A stretch of DNA of 64,000 nucleotides from the NCBI RefSeq assembly GCF_002150805.1, contig NZ_MTBA01000004.1, positions 434,001-498,000 of the forward strand, given 5' to 3'. Positions 1-9,420 of this stretch are shown here, one piece after another (the stretch's first letter is position 1; every line of letters starts with the position of its first letter). Made by a program: the position numbers and the translations under genes. The notes under the pieces are model-generated. The model searched no databases, was not told the DNA's origin, and saw only the letters and a program-made list of their open reading frames with translations. The DNA is from Oceanospirillum sanctuarii (GTDB lineage Bacteria; Pseudomonadota; Gammaproteobacteria; Pseudomonadales; Halomonadaceae).

Positions 1-765
1 AAAACCCTGTCTGAAAGCTGGCCGGAGAATGTTCAGGTTGAGCTGCCTAACGCCTATCTGAAACTCTATCGCCCTACTGATGTGACTCCGGAGCTTCTGG
101 CAAAAACAGAACAGGAAGTGCAGACCCGCGTTCAGACCAAGGAAAACGGCGAGACAGAACTGATCGAAACTCCGGTGGGCATCGTACCTTTGAGCAATCA
201 GCAACGCGCTGATCTGGCTAATAACCGCCTGCCGGATCTCTTCTATATGCCGGAAGATAAGATGCAGCTGATTCCTCAGCGTAATCGTCTGGAGCGCCGT
301 AAGAACTTCCGCATCATGTTCCACGAAGCCTGGAATATGCCGGTGTACGACCGGGCAAACAGTACGCCCATTCATATTCGTGGTGGCGAACAATACGACA
401 ACCTGTTTGAGCTTGAAGGTAGTATCAACCTGTCCGTTGCCCGCTACCTGCACCTGGACACAAACCTCTACCTGAGAGAGTTTGAAGCCAGCCAAAGCAG
501 TGATCAGACCAACGTGCCGGGTTTTAGCGAGCTGTTAAGCAATAAGAACAGCTCAACGGCTATTCTACCGAGCAGCAACCTGACACCAAACCCATCACTG
601 GCATTACTGGGGTTCCGCCAGTATCGGGTCGACACCATTATTCCTATGCAGCAATCCCGCAGAATGCGAAGCGGTGATCTGCACTACATCGACCACCCGC
701 GCTATGGCATCCTGATTCAACTGACGCCATACAACGCTGAAGAAGAGCCCATCGCACTGCGTTAG
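1..765 (+). CDS. csiV: CsiV-like peptidoglycan-binding protein, 5' end missing
   Basis: The reading frame is open from the first base of the window, so this is the C-terminal part (about 254 residues) of a longer protein. The C-terminal segment, rich in aromatic residues and containing QSRRMRSGDLHYIDHPRYG, resembles the CsiV family. In Vibrio, CsiV is periplasmic, binds peptidoglycan and acts with LpoA to switch on the synthase PBP1a. In many gammaproteobacteria the gene lies directly after mfd, so mfd would be expected just outside the window. A stem-loop with a T-run follows the stop codon. The signal peptide cannot be seen because the start is missing. The family call is from memory of its conserved tail and is fairly secure. 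Confidence 0.7.
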   Translation, partial: KTLSESWPENVQVELPNAYLKLYRPTDVTPELLAKTEQEVQTRVQTKENGETELIETPVGIVPLSNQQRADLANNRLPDLFYMPEDKMQLIPQRNRLERRKNFRIMFHEAWNMPVYDRANSTPIHIRGGEQYDNLFELEGSINLSVARYLHLDTNLYLREFEASQSSDQTNVPGFSELLSNKNSSTAILPSSNLTPNPSLALLGFRQYRVDTIIPMQQSRRMRSGDLHYIDHPRYGILIQLTPYNAEEEPIALR

Positions 766-789
766 ACCTCTCACTTCTGCACACATCCT

Positions 790-833
790 CTTTCAGCCCG
801 CACTTACTCCGATAACGCGGGCTGAAAGTTTTT
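790..833 (+). terminator. Terminator of the csiV-like gene, overlapping the next gene's 3' end
   Basis: A perfect 12-bp stem (790-801 with 817-828), a 15-nt loop and a T-run at 829-833 follow the csiV-like stop. The right arm lies inside the last codons of the convergent gene at 804-1577, whose TAA stop falls in the loop. Confidence 0.75.
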
Positions 834-1577
834 CAATGCCTGATAAAGTTCCTCTCCCTGTGGATCCCTGCGATTAACCCAGACGCCTATGTTGGTGGTA
901 AAAACAGGCTTATCAGTAAACTCCAACTCCAGTCGTTCATCGTTCAAATAATCTGCTATTAAAAAACCGGCTAATTTCTCTGCAAAAACAAAGTCGACGC
1001 GCCCTTTTGCCAGCAACTGAAAGCCCTGAGTCAGACTATCAACCTGAACCTGCTCCATATCCGTATGTTTAAGTGCTGACTTTAAGCCTTGAGTGGCCAG
1101 ATCCGCCTGTCGCCCAACCGCTACTTTACCTGTCATATCATGCAAGCTTGGCCAGATGGTAACCTCGCCTGGGCTTGCCATGGGGACACGCAGACGGAAA
1201 AGCCCCATCTCAACGGTTTTATGATCCAGCTTAATCCAGTGGTAATCAGGGTCAGGCTTTAAGGGTGGGTAGAAACTGGCACTCCAACTTCCCTGAGTAA
1301 CGGTGAAATTGGCTCTGGCTGGCGGAAGAAAATGAGACTGCAGAACAATATTGCTACCGCCATTGGATAGGTCCTCCATCGCCTTGTTCAGTGCTTCAAA
1401 AGAGAGGCCTGCTCCGGACAGATGTTCGCTGGTATAGGGAGGGTATTCGATGGCAATCACTTCGACGACGAGTTTTCCGCTCACATCCGCCTTTGCTTTC
1501 TCTGCGAACCAAAGCAGACTAAGAAAAAACAGAGGAGCATAAAGACTTAAAAGCGGGTAGCTGAGCTTCAGACGCAT
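804..1577 (-). CDS. Periplasmic substrate-binding protein (SBP family 3 type)
   Basis: A 257-residue protein with an N-terminal signal peptide (hydrophobic residues about 5-25, ending near KAKAD). The rest has the layout of family 3 extracellular solute-binding proteins, here a stand-alone version as found in many marine gammaproteobacteria: a start like VEVIAIEYPPYTSE, a central hinge with GKVAVGRQADLATQGLKSAL, and a later DFVFAEKLAGFLIADY. No permease or ATPase lies nearby, so it may feed a distant transporter or serve as a periplasmic sensor. The start is supported by GAGG seven bases upstream of the ATG. The ligand cannot be predicted. Confidence 0.7.
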   Translation of the reverse strand: MRLKLSYPLLSLYAPLFFLSLLWFAEKAKADVSGKLVVEVIAIEYPPYTSEHLSGAGLSFEALNKAMEDLSNGGSNIVLQSHFLPPARANFTVTQGSWSASFYPPLKPDPDYHWIKLDHKTVEMGLFRLRVPMASPGEVTIWPSLHDMTGKVAVGRQADLATQGLKSALKHTDMEQVQVDSLTQGFQLLAKGRVDFVFAEKLAGFLIADYLNDERLELEFTDKPVFTTNIGVWVNRRDPQGEELYQALKNFQPALSE

Positions 1578-1646
1578 AAACCAACCTCAATAGACGCGAT
1601 CTGCCGTTAATATCAGGCGACCTCCTGCCCCAAAAGACCATTCCGT

Positions 1647-1697
1647 TTAAAAAACACAAACAAAAAGAGCTTCGCTATCTCAATAGCAAAGCTCTTT
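1647..1697 (-). terminator. Terminator of the first chemoreceptor gene
   Basis: Inverted arms 1664-1678 and 1683-1697 (15 bp with one mismatch) enclose a 4-nt loop. Reading leftward they are followed by a T-rich tract. It lies about 70 bases after the stop of the chemoreceptor at 1764-3614. Confidence 0.75.
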
Positions 1698-1763
1698 GTT
1701 AAAGGTAGCGGAATCGATTGCTATGCGACAGAAACAGCACAGCGCTCAATTTCAGGCTAAAAA

Positions 1764-3614
1764 CTATACCCGGAAAGCCGCTACCACCTGTTGCAGCTGG
1801 CTGGCTTGCTGAGAGATCTCTTCGCTGGCTTCCGAATTGCGTTTCACCGCTTCAGAAGTGTCTTCAGTAATATCCCGAATCACGACGATGTTCTGCCCCA
1901 CTTCATTGGCGACGCTACTTTGCTCTTCAATGGCAGCAGCAACCTGAGTTGCCCGATCAGAAATATCCGTCACATCCTGAGTGATGGACATCAGCACCTG
2001 CTCAACCTGAGAAGCCTGATCCCGACTCTCTTGTCCCTGATTCCGGCTATCGTGAATCAGCTGAACAATATCTGCAGTTTTAGTTTGCAGCGAGGTAATA
2101 ATCTCAGCAATCTCCTGTGTCGCATCCTGAGTACGGCCAGCAAGAGCACGAACCTCATCAGCAACCACCGCAAAGCCACGCCCCTGTTCACCGGCACGCG
2201 CTGCTTCAATCGCCGCATTCAGCGCCAGCAGATTGGTCTGCTCTGCAATGTCCTGAATCACACCCAATACCTGACCTATGGTTTGGCTCTGTTCTGATAA
2301 TTCGGTAACGGAACCCACTGAGCCTTCCAGCTGATCGGAAAGGTTACGAATCAGACTGATCGCCTGCTGAACCTGTTTCTGCCCATCCAGTGCATCCTGA
2401 TGAGTATTACGGGCATTACCAGCCATCAGTTCGGTATTGCGGGCTATCTCTTCTACGGTACTGACCATCTCGGTAATCGCCGTGGCTACAGAGTCAGTTT
2501 CAGCACGCTGACGATCAATATCAGAAGCGGTTTGCGCAGAGCTTGAGGACAAAAGATCCGTGGTGTGATTCATAGAACCAACAGCTTCATTCACCTGACA
2601 GATCACCTGCTGGAAGCCTTTCAGCATCTGGTTCAGAGAGGTCGCCATCTGAGCTATCTCATCTTTACCGGACTGATCCACCCTGAGGTTCAGATCATGG
2701 GTTTCATGGATTTTGTGAATATCCCGTTGAATACGGTTAATCGGCTGGAAGATCGACCGGCCAATCAGGTAGGTAGAAAGTGCAGTGATAACCAGAACCG
2801 CAATAAACACAGTAATGGCCAGCACATGGGCATGACTGATACTGGATGCCAGCTGATCGCTCACTTTTCCGATGGTGGACTCAAGCAGAGACTCGGTGCT
2901 TTGAATACGCTCACGCATCTGCAGGCGAAGGCCGGAATCACTGTTCAGACCCAGTTCCTGACGACCGGCAACATAAGCAGAGAATTTCGCCTGATAGGTA
3001 TCGGCATAACCCATCACTTTAGGGTCAACACCCAGCTGTTCCAACTGCTGCTTGAGCGTCTTGATCAGCTTGGCGAACTTTTCCGGATACTTCATCGCCC
3101 CACGAAGAATAAAGTCCTTCTCTGCCCGGCGAAGCTGAAGCATGGTCACCATGACAGAGTCCGCAGAAAGGGCTTTCAACTCTGTTTCGATATTGTGCAC
3201 AGCCTGGCGAAGCTCACCCTGAAGACCTGACTCGTGATCCAGACCGACCTTTTCCGTCGCCTTCACCACGGAGTGGAAGCTCTTCTGGTACTCGGAGAAG
3301 GTCACCTTAAGCTGATCCAGCTCAGGCAGATTCAGGTCATGACTTTGCGCAATAGCTTTAAGCTCTTTCAGGACAACATCGGTATGGGCAATGCGCTCAT
3401 CAAAACGGGGGACATATTTGAGATCACTGCGGGCCATAAAGTCTTTCTCATGACGGCGCATGCTGAGCATATCCGTCTCAAGACTCAGGGCTAGTTCATG
3501 ACCCCGCCCCAATTTCTCAACAGTGGCCAATGCCCAGGAGAAAAGGCCGAACATCACCAGCATCACCCCGATGACAATAGCGGCATTAATGGAAAGCTTG
3601 TGCTTAATCTGCAT
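1764..3614 (-). CDS. Methyl-accepting chemotaxis protein with HBM-type sensor domain
   Basis: A membrane chemoreceptor of 616 residues counted from the ATG at 3614. An in-frame start further out at 3668 lacks a membrane-like start, while 3614 begins [10 protein letters not shown] directly before transmembrane helix 1 (about 10-32). The periplasmic domain carries two similar motifs, [16 protein letters not shown] and [16 protein letters not shown], which mark the helical bimodular (HBM) domain known from McpS-type receptors that bind small organic acids. A second membrane helix, a HAMP domain and the signalling hairpin with the core [20 protein letters not shown] follow. The ligand class is inference. 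The gene is single, with its own terminator, and precedes no che genes. Confidence 0.92.
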   Translation of the reverse strand: MQIKHKLSINAAIVIGVMLVMFGLFSWALATVEKLGRGHELALSLETDMLSMRRHEKDFMARSDLKYVPRFDERIAHTDVVLKELKAIAQSHDLNLPELDQLKVTFSEYQKSFHSVVKATEKVGLDHESGLQGELRQAVHNIETELKALSADSVMVTMLQLRRAEKDFILRGAMKYPEKFAKLIKTLKQQLEQLGVDPKVMGYADTYQAKFSAYVAGRQELGLNSDSGLRLQMRERIQSTESLLESTIGKVSDQLASSISHAHVLAITVFIAVLVITALSTYLIGRSIFQPINRIQRDIHKIHETHDLNLRVDQSGKDEIAQMATSLNQMLKGFQQVICQVNEAVGSMNHTTDLLSSSSAQTASDIDRQRAETDSVATAITEMVSTVEEIARNTELMAGNARNTHQDALDGQKQVQQAISLIRNLSDQLEGSVGSVTELSEQSQTIGQVLGVIQDIAEQTNLLALNAAIEAARAGEQGRGFAVVADEVRALAGRTQDATQEIAEIITSLQTKTADIVQLIHDSRNQGQESRDQASQVEQVLMSITQDVTDISDRATQVAAAIEEQSSVANEVGQNIVVIRDITEDTSEAVKRNSEASEEISQQASQLQQVVAAFRV

Positions 3615-3796
3615 AGAAGGAACCTTAATCTGTTCAACAAAGCCTGAGGCAGAACATTGGTTTGGCAATAGCTACCTGCCAAGAGATCCCTTCTTATTAT
3701 CCGGAAGCGCCCTGCTTCCGTTATTTATATTTAATAGTTACATCTTATTACATTAGCAAGAGTTTTTGTCCAGCTCAGAGTATCCGGGCAGATACT

Positions 3797-3814
3797 ACAG
3801 AGTAAAAACTCTGT
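3797..3814 (-). terminator. Weak hairpin after the second chemoreceptor gene
   Basis: A 7-bp stem (ACAGAGT with ACTCTGT) and a 4-nt loop lie 27 bases beyond the stop of the chemoreceptor at 3841-5484. There is no clear T-run on the minus strand, so terminator function is doubtful. Confidence 0.35.
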
Positions 3815-3840
3815 CATAAATCAGTAATAAAGATACTTAG

Positions 3841-5484
3841 TTACACTTTAAACCGCCCCATATGACCGGATACCGCCTGAACAGATCGTTCAAGCTCATG
3901 GCTTGCCCCTCTTGTTTCCTGCGCCAACTCCGACAAGCGGTCCGACTGCTCATTGATATCATGAACCGTATCATTAATATGATTGGCTACAACCGACTGC
4001 TCTTCCGTCGCGGTCGCAATCTGGGCCGACATACTGTTGATGGTGTTGATTCCCGCAACGATTCCCGCAAGGGCATCACTGGCAATTCGAGCACTCTCAA
4101 CCGTAGCCGTTACCTGCTCGCTGGCTCCCTGCATCGCTTTCACCGAACCTGCTACTCCCTGCTGCAGACGCTCAATCATCTCCTGAATATCCTGAGTCGA
4201 TTGCTGAGTCCGGGAGGCCAGAGTCCGCACTTCATCGGCAACCACCGCAAAACCACGACCTGCCTCACCGGCACGGGCAGCCTCAATAGCAGCATTCAGC
4301 GCCAAGAGATTGGTTTGCTCCGCGATACCGCCAATAACATCCAGCACGGAAACGATGTTATTGCTCTCCGTCTCCAACTGAGAGATCAGACTCACGGCCT
4401 GCTCAATCTCTTTCGACAGACTATCGACCTGAGAAGATGATTCCCGAATCGCTCGTCCAGAGGTTTGCACATCCTGATTCGCCTGATCTGACTCTGACGA
4501 CGTGTTCTGAGCATTAGCGGCAATCTCCTGAATCGCCTGCTGCATCTCATGAACAGCAGTCAGTACCTGCTCAACAGAACTGCTCTGCTGGCTCGCACGT
4601 TGACCGGTTTGCTCAGCGCTGGTGAGCAGACCTTTTACCCCCTGATCCATCTCCCGGACATGATCCTGAGCCTCTGCAATCATGGTCTGCAGAAACTCCA
4701 GTAAGCGATTCACCTGTTTCGCCAATCGTGCCGTCTCATTACTGCCTTCAGCTGGCAGCCGCTGAGTCAGATCACCACCACCATCAGCCAGTGCCGCGAC
4801 TAACTTTTCCAGATGGGTCAAAGGTCGTGTGATCATGCGGGGAACAAGAACCGTCGCAGCGGAAACAATAACCAGTGTCGCCAGGAGTACCAGCATCGCC
4901 TTGTTAAATTCACTGCTGGATACCTGACGGATCTCATCACTTAATGCTGCCGCGGTAGCATCCACCTGCTCACCAAGAGCATCGTATTGATCCCGAAGTT
5001 CAGAAAAGGTGGTGCCTTCAATGCCGGACATCAGATCGTAGGCAGCCTGAATATTTCCAGCATCTGCCACCGACATCACTTTTGCTGCTTCCTGTTGCCA
5101 GCGCTGCAACGCCCGACGGAAAGCCTCTTCACTTTTCAGTGTAACCCCGGCTTCTCCAGCCAGTGTCCTCGCCTTCATCATACGGTCAATCGCCTGCTGC
5201 ACATTCTCGTCAAAATCACCTTTAGCAGCATCAATCGACTTGTTCTGGCTTCGCAGGGATACATAATCCCGCATGGCCACTGCCGCCTGATACAGGTCAC
5301 GATCGGCATTAAGAATCGCACTGGTGGCCGGAGTCAGGCGAGCAGCCATATCTTCTGAACGCTCACTGACCTTTTTCAGGCCGCTCACTCCCATATAACC
5401 TTCCAGTAACACCAGAAACAGAAGAACAAGAATCGGCAGAGCAACCTGCCACCTCAGACTTAGCTTGCTATAGGACTGCATCAT
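3841..5484 (-). CDS. Methyl-accepting chemotaxis protein
   Basis: A 547-residue chemoreceptor. Transmembrane helix 1 is at about residues 12-32, followed by a helical periplasmic sensor of about 155 residues (four-helix-bundle type by length and composition), helix 2 at about 193-215, a HAMP domain ([20 protein letters not shown]) and a cytoplasmic signalling domain with [20 protein letters not shown]. The start is well placed, with GGAGG seven bases before the first of two ATG codons. It is not a close copy of the neighbouring receptor: the sensor domains differ and only the signalling tip is shared. No ligand can be assigned. Confidence 0.92.
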   Translation of the reverse strand: MMQSYSKLSLRWQVALPILVLLFLVLLEGYMGVSGLKKVSERSEDMAARLTPATSAILNADRDLYQAAVAMRDYVSLRSQNKSIDAAKGDFDENVQQAIDRMMKARTLAGEAGVTLKSEEAFRRALQRWQQEAAKVMSVADAGNIQAAYDLMSGIEGTTFSELRDQYDALGEQVDATAAALSDEIRQVSSSEFNKAMLVLLATLVIVSAATVLVPRMITRPLTHLEKLVAALADGGGDLTQRLPAEGSNETARLAKQVNRLLEFLQTMIAEAQDHVREMDQGVKGLLTSAEQTGQRASQQSSSVEQVLTAVHEMQQAIQEIAANAQNTSSESDQANQDVQTSGRAIRESSSQVDSLSKEIEQAVSLISQLETESNNIVSVLDVIGGIAEQTNLLALNAAIEAARAGEAGRGFAVVADEVRTLASRTQQSTQDIQEMIERLQQGVAGSVKAMQGASEQVTATVESARIASDALAGIVAGINTINSMSAQIATATEEQSVVANHINDTVHDINEQSDRLSELAQETRGASHELERSVQAVSGHMGRFKV

Positions 5485-5623
5485 GGCAGAGCCTCCGGAC
5501 GGGATATGTAGACTGTGCTGTTCGGCCTGACACAGCCGCCAGCTTTTGTTATATCCAAAGCATAGGAGGAAAATCGGCTGAATAACAAAATCTGTTAACA
5601 GGAAGAAGGAAGTTACCGGGACA

Positions 5624-5659
5624 GAAACGAAAAAACCCTCTTCACAGAAGAGGGTTTTC
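5624..5659 (-). terminator. Terminator of the NCS2 permease gene
   Basis: An 11- to 12-bp stem (AAAACCCTCTTC with GAAGAGGGTTTT) and a 3-nt loop end in a T-run on the minus strand, 25 bases after the permease stop. The mirror T-run could also stop plus-strand transcription. Confidence 0.85.
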
Positions 5660-5683
5660 TTTAAAGCGGGGGAACACTCAGAA

Positions 5684-7060
5684 TCAGTCTACCGTAGCGG
5701 CATCTTCTTCAACGTGAATCGCTTCTTCATCCTTAGCAGCGTTCTTAGTGCGGTGCTCGATCAGGAAGTACAGAACCAGACCAACACCCAAGCCCCATGC
5801 TGCACCGTGTACAGACAAAACCACACCCATGATACCGGCAACGCCCATAGAGGTAGCACTTTCGATCTGCTCAACCGCTACAGCGATACACAGGTAACCC
5901 GTGATGATCAGGGTGATCGACAGTGCAATCGGCAGAACCGGCTTGAACAGAGTGATTAGCGGCAGAACAAACAGAGCGATAAAGCCTACGATCCAGAATA
6001 CGCCAGCACCGGAATAGATAGTATCCATCGCACTGCGGCCATAACGGTAACGCTCAGCAATCGTTGCCATCGCACCAGTAAACAGAGGACCTGCCAGACC
6101 TGGGTAAGGTGCAAAGAAAGAGTGCATCAGGTTACGGATACCGGTCACCAGGTGAACACGGTCAACGTCAACTTCGATCTTCTCATCCGGACGCAGGTGG
6201 TCAACACGGCTCAGCAGACTCTGACCCACAATGATGTCACCAAAAGCGATGATGTACGCAATGATCGCAGTTGGGATCGCGGCAATAAACAGATCAATAC
6301 CCGGCATACCGATGGTGAACGGCAGGTAATCCCAGATCGCAGCAAAGTTAGGCGTAGAGATACCCATCTCAACTTCAGGCAGTTTGTATTCGCCAACGCC
6401 CCAACCGATTGCCATCGCAATCAGCATACCCGGAACCATACCGTAACCAGCAATGGTTTTAGCCCAGCGGTGCTTCTCAACCCAACCACGGAAAGACAGA
6501 GAGAACAGAACATAAGCGGTGATCAGACCACCAATACCCAGAGAGATAGGCGTATTGTGCAGGCGGCCACCTTCAACAATCTCACCACTGATAGCAGCGA
6601 TACCCGCACCCAGCAGGATGCCTGCTTTAATGGAATCAGGAATCGAGTTAACCAGCTTAGAACCCAGACGGGTCACACCCATAAAGAGGAATACCGCAGT
6701 TACCACTAACTGCAGAGCCACCAGAGCCTTGATCGCGTCAGGGCCCGGTTCAAAACCTCCGATAAACAGAAGCACAACAGGAATGGCTGGCGTAATCCAA
6801 CCGGGAACGAACGGCACCCCCAAAAGGTTAGGCAGCATAAAGCCGATACCACAGATCACAACATAAGCCAGCGCCACATCGTATGGCAGGCCCAGATACT
6901 TCTGTAGCAGAGGAATCATAGCCATGCCCACAACGAACATCACCATGCCCTGAACGGTTTCAGCCAACTCCCAGCGGTAGTGGATAAATGGCAGACGAAT
7001 TTTGAACGGTCCAGCCGCCCAATACGGATGTTCTTCTCCGTGATTACGTTTTAATAGCAC
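5684..7060 (-). CDS. NCS2-family (nucleobase/SLC23-type) permease
   Basis: A 458-residue polytopic inner-membrane protein with about 12-14 hydrophobic segments. The layout is that of the nucleobase:cation symporter-2 superfamily (SLC23/SulP fold), with a long cytoplasmic loop containing [20 protein letters not shown] and a charged C-terminal tail. It probably takes up a purine, pyrimidine or related compound, but the substrate is not evident. The start is a GTG with AGGTG seven bases upstream. The gene stands alone between terminators, and its upstream region carries a double palindromic operator, so it is probably controlled by its own regulator encoded elsewhere. Confidence 0.8.
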   Translation of the reverse strand: MLLKRNHGEEHPYWAAGPFKIRLPFIHYRWELAETVQGMVMFVVGMAMIPLLQKYLGLPYDVALAYVVICGIGFMLPNLLGVPFVPGWITPAIPVVLLFIGGFEPGPDAIKALVALQLVVTAVFLFMGVTRLGSKLVNSIPDSIKAGILLGAGIAAISGEIVEGGRLHNTPISLGIGGLITAYVLFSLSFRGWVEKHRWAKTIAGYGMVPGMLIAMAIGWGVGEYKLPEVEMGISTPNFAAIWDYLPFTIGMPGIDLFIAAIPTAIIAYIIAFGDIIVGQSLLSRVDHLRPDEKIEVDVDRVHLVTGIRNLMHSFFAPYPGLAGPLFTGAMATIAERYRYGRSAMDTIYSGAGVFWIVGFIALFVLPLITLFKPVLPIALSITLIITGYLCIAVAVEQIESATSMGVAGIMGVVLSVHGAAWGLGVGLVLYFLIEHRTKNAAKDEEAIHVEEDAATVD

Positions 7061-7190
7061 AGTTACACCTGTTAAATTTTCAATTTATTTTTTTGGTTTG
7101 CAGCCCCATGCCAACGCTGATTTGTCGTTATGGTTATTCAGAGTCGTCAGGCACGTTGAGTGCTTTTTACTTGCTTTTCGCACCCGCAAC

Positions 7191-7196
7191 ATATTA
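7191..7196 (-). promoter_or_regulatory. Possible -10 element of the permease promoter
   Basis: On the minus strand this reads TAATAT. No good -35 box lies 16-18 bases upstream. That slot is taken by the palindrome at 7213-7236, whose centre would be about 40 bases before the predicted start site, as for class II activator sites. This is inference from spacing only. Confidence 0.4.
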
Positions 7197-7212
7197 GACC
7201 TTGGTCAGAGAA

Positions 7213-7236
7213 AAATGTGACTTTAAAGTCACATTT
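7213..7236. promoter_or_regulatory. 24-bp perfect palindrome, probable operator
   Basis: The half-site AAATGTGACTTT is followed immediately by its exact reverse complement. It lies about 150 bases upstream of the NCS2 permease start. The ends resemble a CRP half-site (TGTGA), but the spacer between TGTGA and TCACA is 8 bases rather than 6. A related copy lies 35 bp away, centre to centre, at 7253-7268. Confidence 0.7.
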
Positions 7237-7252
7237 CAACAATAGAAATCAA

Positions 7253-7268
7253 TGACTTAAGAGTCACA
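7253..7268. promoter_or_regulatory. Second, imperfect copy of the permease operator
   Basis: The core GACTTAAGAGTC shares 10 of 12 positions with the core of the perfect palindrome (GACTTTAAAGTC) and keeps the flanking ACA on one side. Two related sites 35 bp apart suggest cooperative binding of one regulator. The rest of the 7061-7532 gap shows no gene. Confidence 0.55.
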
Positions 7269-7532
7269 AACCAACCTACCAACCGGAAGTCCAGAGTGGG
7301 CATAGCCCCCAGGTTTTTCAGTCAGTCGTTTGAGCTATCATCAAACAGCACTCATTTAGAAAAGAGGCATACGACTAAAAGATAAGACGATTCTTAAGCG
7401 CGCTATGAAGCTGTCCTTTCATTTCACGCCGGTGTTATGCTTGTGTCACAGATTACGATTAACGTCTTATGAAACAGCACGTTAGCGAGTCTGATGCCAT
7501 AATGAAGTAGACAATGAATTGAAGAGGCCACT

Positions 7533-7802
7533 ATGCAAACCTTTAGCCAGCGTGCAGATCAACTTGCGGAAGTACTGAAACAGATGGAGATGCAGGCTGA
7601 AGAATCACAACTGTTTGCACTGGGCTATATCATCCCTCAGCTGACATTAGTGGCTGAATACGTTGAACCTGAGGGAGACTTTGACACCTGCTTTACCCGC
7701 TGGCTCCATCAGGTATTTGCCGATGACGGTATGAACAGCGAAGACCAGCAGGAAATTTTGCAGCTCTGGCAACAGGCTCTGAATAACGCCAATCAGCAAT
7801 AA
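7533..7802 (+). CDS. YfcL-like small protein
   Basis: An 89-residue, acidic, mostly helical soluble protein with no signal peptide or membrane segment. The pattern ESQLFALGYIIPQLTLVAEY and its length resemble the YfcL family of gammaproteobacteria, whose function is not known. GAAGAGG lies six bases before the ATG. The next gene, ppnN, begins 123 bases later in the same direction, so the two may share a transcript. Family membership is judged from the short conserved core only. Confidence 0.6.
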   Translation: MQTFSQRADQLAEVLKQMEMQAEESQLFALGYIIPQLTLVAEYVEPEGDFDTCFTRWLHQVFADDGMNSEDQQEILQLWQQALNNANQQ

Positions 7803-7925
7803 TCCAACGGACTGATACAGAAGAAACCGACATTAAGGCGGTTTACTGACTTCCAGAAAAACCGCCACCGTTGGATCACATAGCTTCAGGGCAGAACAGA
7901 GACTGCAGGGACAGGAGATAATGCT

Positions 7926-9317
7926 ATGACGATGAAAACCAACACTCAGGGTATTGATACCCGAATCTCTCCGGAAGGTAGTCTGGAGGTTCTTTCTCAG
8001 ACCGAAGTTAACCGTCTGAAATGTACCTCAGAGAATGGCCAGTATGATCTGTTGCGTGGTTGCGCTCTAGCAGTACTGAACTGCGGCAGTCATACCGACG
8101 ACAGCAAAGCGATACTGGAACAGAACAAAGCCTTTGATATTGAAGTGCTGCAACAGGATCGCGGTATTAAAATCCATCTGACTCAAGCTCCCGCATCCGC
8201 CTTTGTCGATGGTGAGATGATCCGCGGCATCCGCGAACACCTTTCCTCAGTCCTGCGGGACATTGTTTATGTCAGCAGCGAAGTTCAGCACAATAGCCGC
8301 TTTGATCTGAACGATTCAGAAGGCATCACCAATGCCATCTTTCACATTCTGCGTAACGCGGGAACCCTGAAAGCCAATCACAGGCCGGATATGGTGGTTT
8401 GCTGGGGCGGTCACTCCATCAGTCGTGAAGAGTACCGCTACACCAAGGATGTGGGCCATGAATTGGGGCTGAGAGGTCTGAATGTCTGTACCGGTTGTGG
8501 CCCTGGTGCCATGAAAGGCCCGATGAAAGGTGCCAACCTTGCCCACGCCAAACAGCGTATTCAGGATGGCCGCTATCTGGGTATCTCAGAACCGGGCATT
8601 ATCGCCGCAGAATCACCCAACCCGATCGTGAACGAATTGGTGATCATGCCGGACATTGAGAAACGTCTGGAGGCCTTCGTTCGTGTGGGCCACGGCATTA
8701 TTGTTTTCCCGGGCGGTGCCGGTACGGCTGAAGAGATTCTTTATCTGTTAGGGGTTCTGCTGAATCCGCAAAATGATGATATCCCTTTCCCGGTTATCTT
8801 CACCGGCCCGGAAAGCAGCCGGGATTACTGGCAGCAGATCAATCAGTTTATTGGCCTGACTCTGGGCTATCAGGCACAGCAACGCTACAAGATCATTATT
8901 GATGATCCTGCCCGTGTTGCCCGGGAAATATCACATGGTATTGATGAAGTTGAAAAATCCCGCCGTATCAACAGTGACGCCTTCTACTTTAACTGGCGTC
9001 TGAAGATCAGTCCGGAGTTTCAGCAACCCTTTGAACCGACCCATGAAAACATGGCCGCGTTGAATATTCGTCTGGATCAGCCGACTCACCTGTTGGCAGC
9101 TAACCTGCGCAGAGCCTTCTCCGGTATCGTAGCCGGCAATGTTAAAGCTCAGGGAATTACCGCCATTGAGCAGTTTGGCCCGTTCCAGATCAATGGAGAC
9201 GAGGAAATCATGGCTCCCCTTGACGCACTGTTACAATCTTTTGTGCAACAACAACGCATGAAACTGCCGGGAACAGAGTATAATCCTTGCTATGAGATTG
9301 CTAAGGACAGCGAATAG
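7926..9317 (+). CDS. ppnN: Nucleotide 5'-monophosphate nucleosidase PpnN
   Basis: A 463-residue protein of the LOG family with the longer PpnN/YgdH layout: an N-terminal extra domain (about 1-145), a central Rossmann-like LOG domain and a C-terminal DUF3412-type domain. The catalytic loop PGGAGTAEE is at residues 262-270. PpnN splits the N-glycosidic bond of purine and pyrimidine nucleoside monophosphates to give base and ribose 5-phosphate; in E. coli it binds (p)ppGpp. The family is about 454 residues long, so this copy is full length. AGGAG lies eight bases before the ATG at 7926. A two-codon reading frame (ATGCTATGA) overlaps this start. Confidence 0.92.
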   Translation: MTMKTNTQGIDTRISPEGSLEVLSQTEVNRLKCTSENGQYDLLRGCALAVLNCGSHTDDSKAILEQNKAFDIEVLQQDRGIKIHLTQAPASAFVDGEMIRGIREHLSSVLRDIVYVSSEVQHNSRFDLNDSEGITNAIFHILRNAGTLKANHRPDMVVCWGGHSISREEYRYTKDVGHELGLRGLNVCTGCGPGAMKGPMKGANLAHAKQRIQDGRYLGISEPGIIAAESPNPIVNELVIMPDIEKRLEAFVRVGHGIIVFPGGAGTAEEILYLLGVLLNPQNDDIPFPVIFTGPESSRDYWQQINQFIGLTLGYQAQQRYKIIIDDPARVAREISHGIDEVEKSRRINSDAFYFNWRLKISPEFQQPFEPTHENMAALNIRLDQPTHLLAANLRRAFSGIVAGNVKAQGITAIEQFGPFQINGDEEIMAPLDALLQSFVQQQRMKLPGTEYNPCYEIAKDSE

Positions 9318-9420
9318 CGCGCATGTAGTTTCTGCTTGTTGCGCTAACAGGATGACGGATAAGGAACGAGATACAGCGGTTAACCATTAAACTCCGCTGT
9401 ATTGATGTCTGAGGTTTTCA

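Noticed and set aside
2565-3494. Plus-strand genes opposite the first chemoreceptor
   Set aside because: The chemoreceptor on the minus strand has complete domains and motifs; the opposite frames have none.
7213-7236. CRP site before the NCS2 permease
   Set aside because: The ends match (TGTGA and TCACA), but the spacer is 8 bases and CRP needs 6.
7382-7470. Inverted repeat ATAAGACG / CGTCTTAT
   Set aside because: Eight bases separated by 73 is within chance and has no supporting context.
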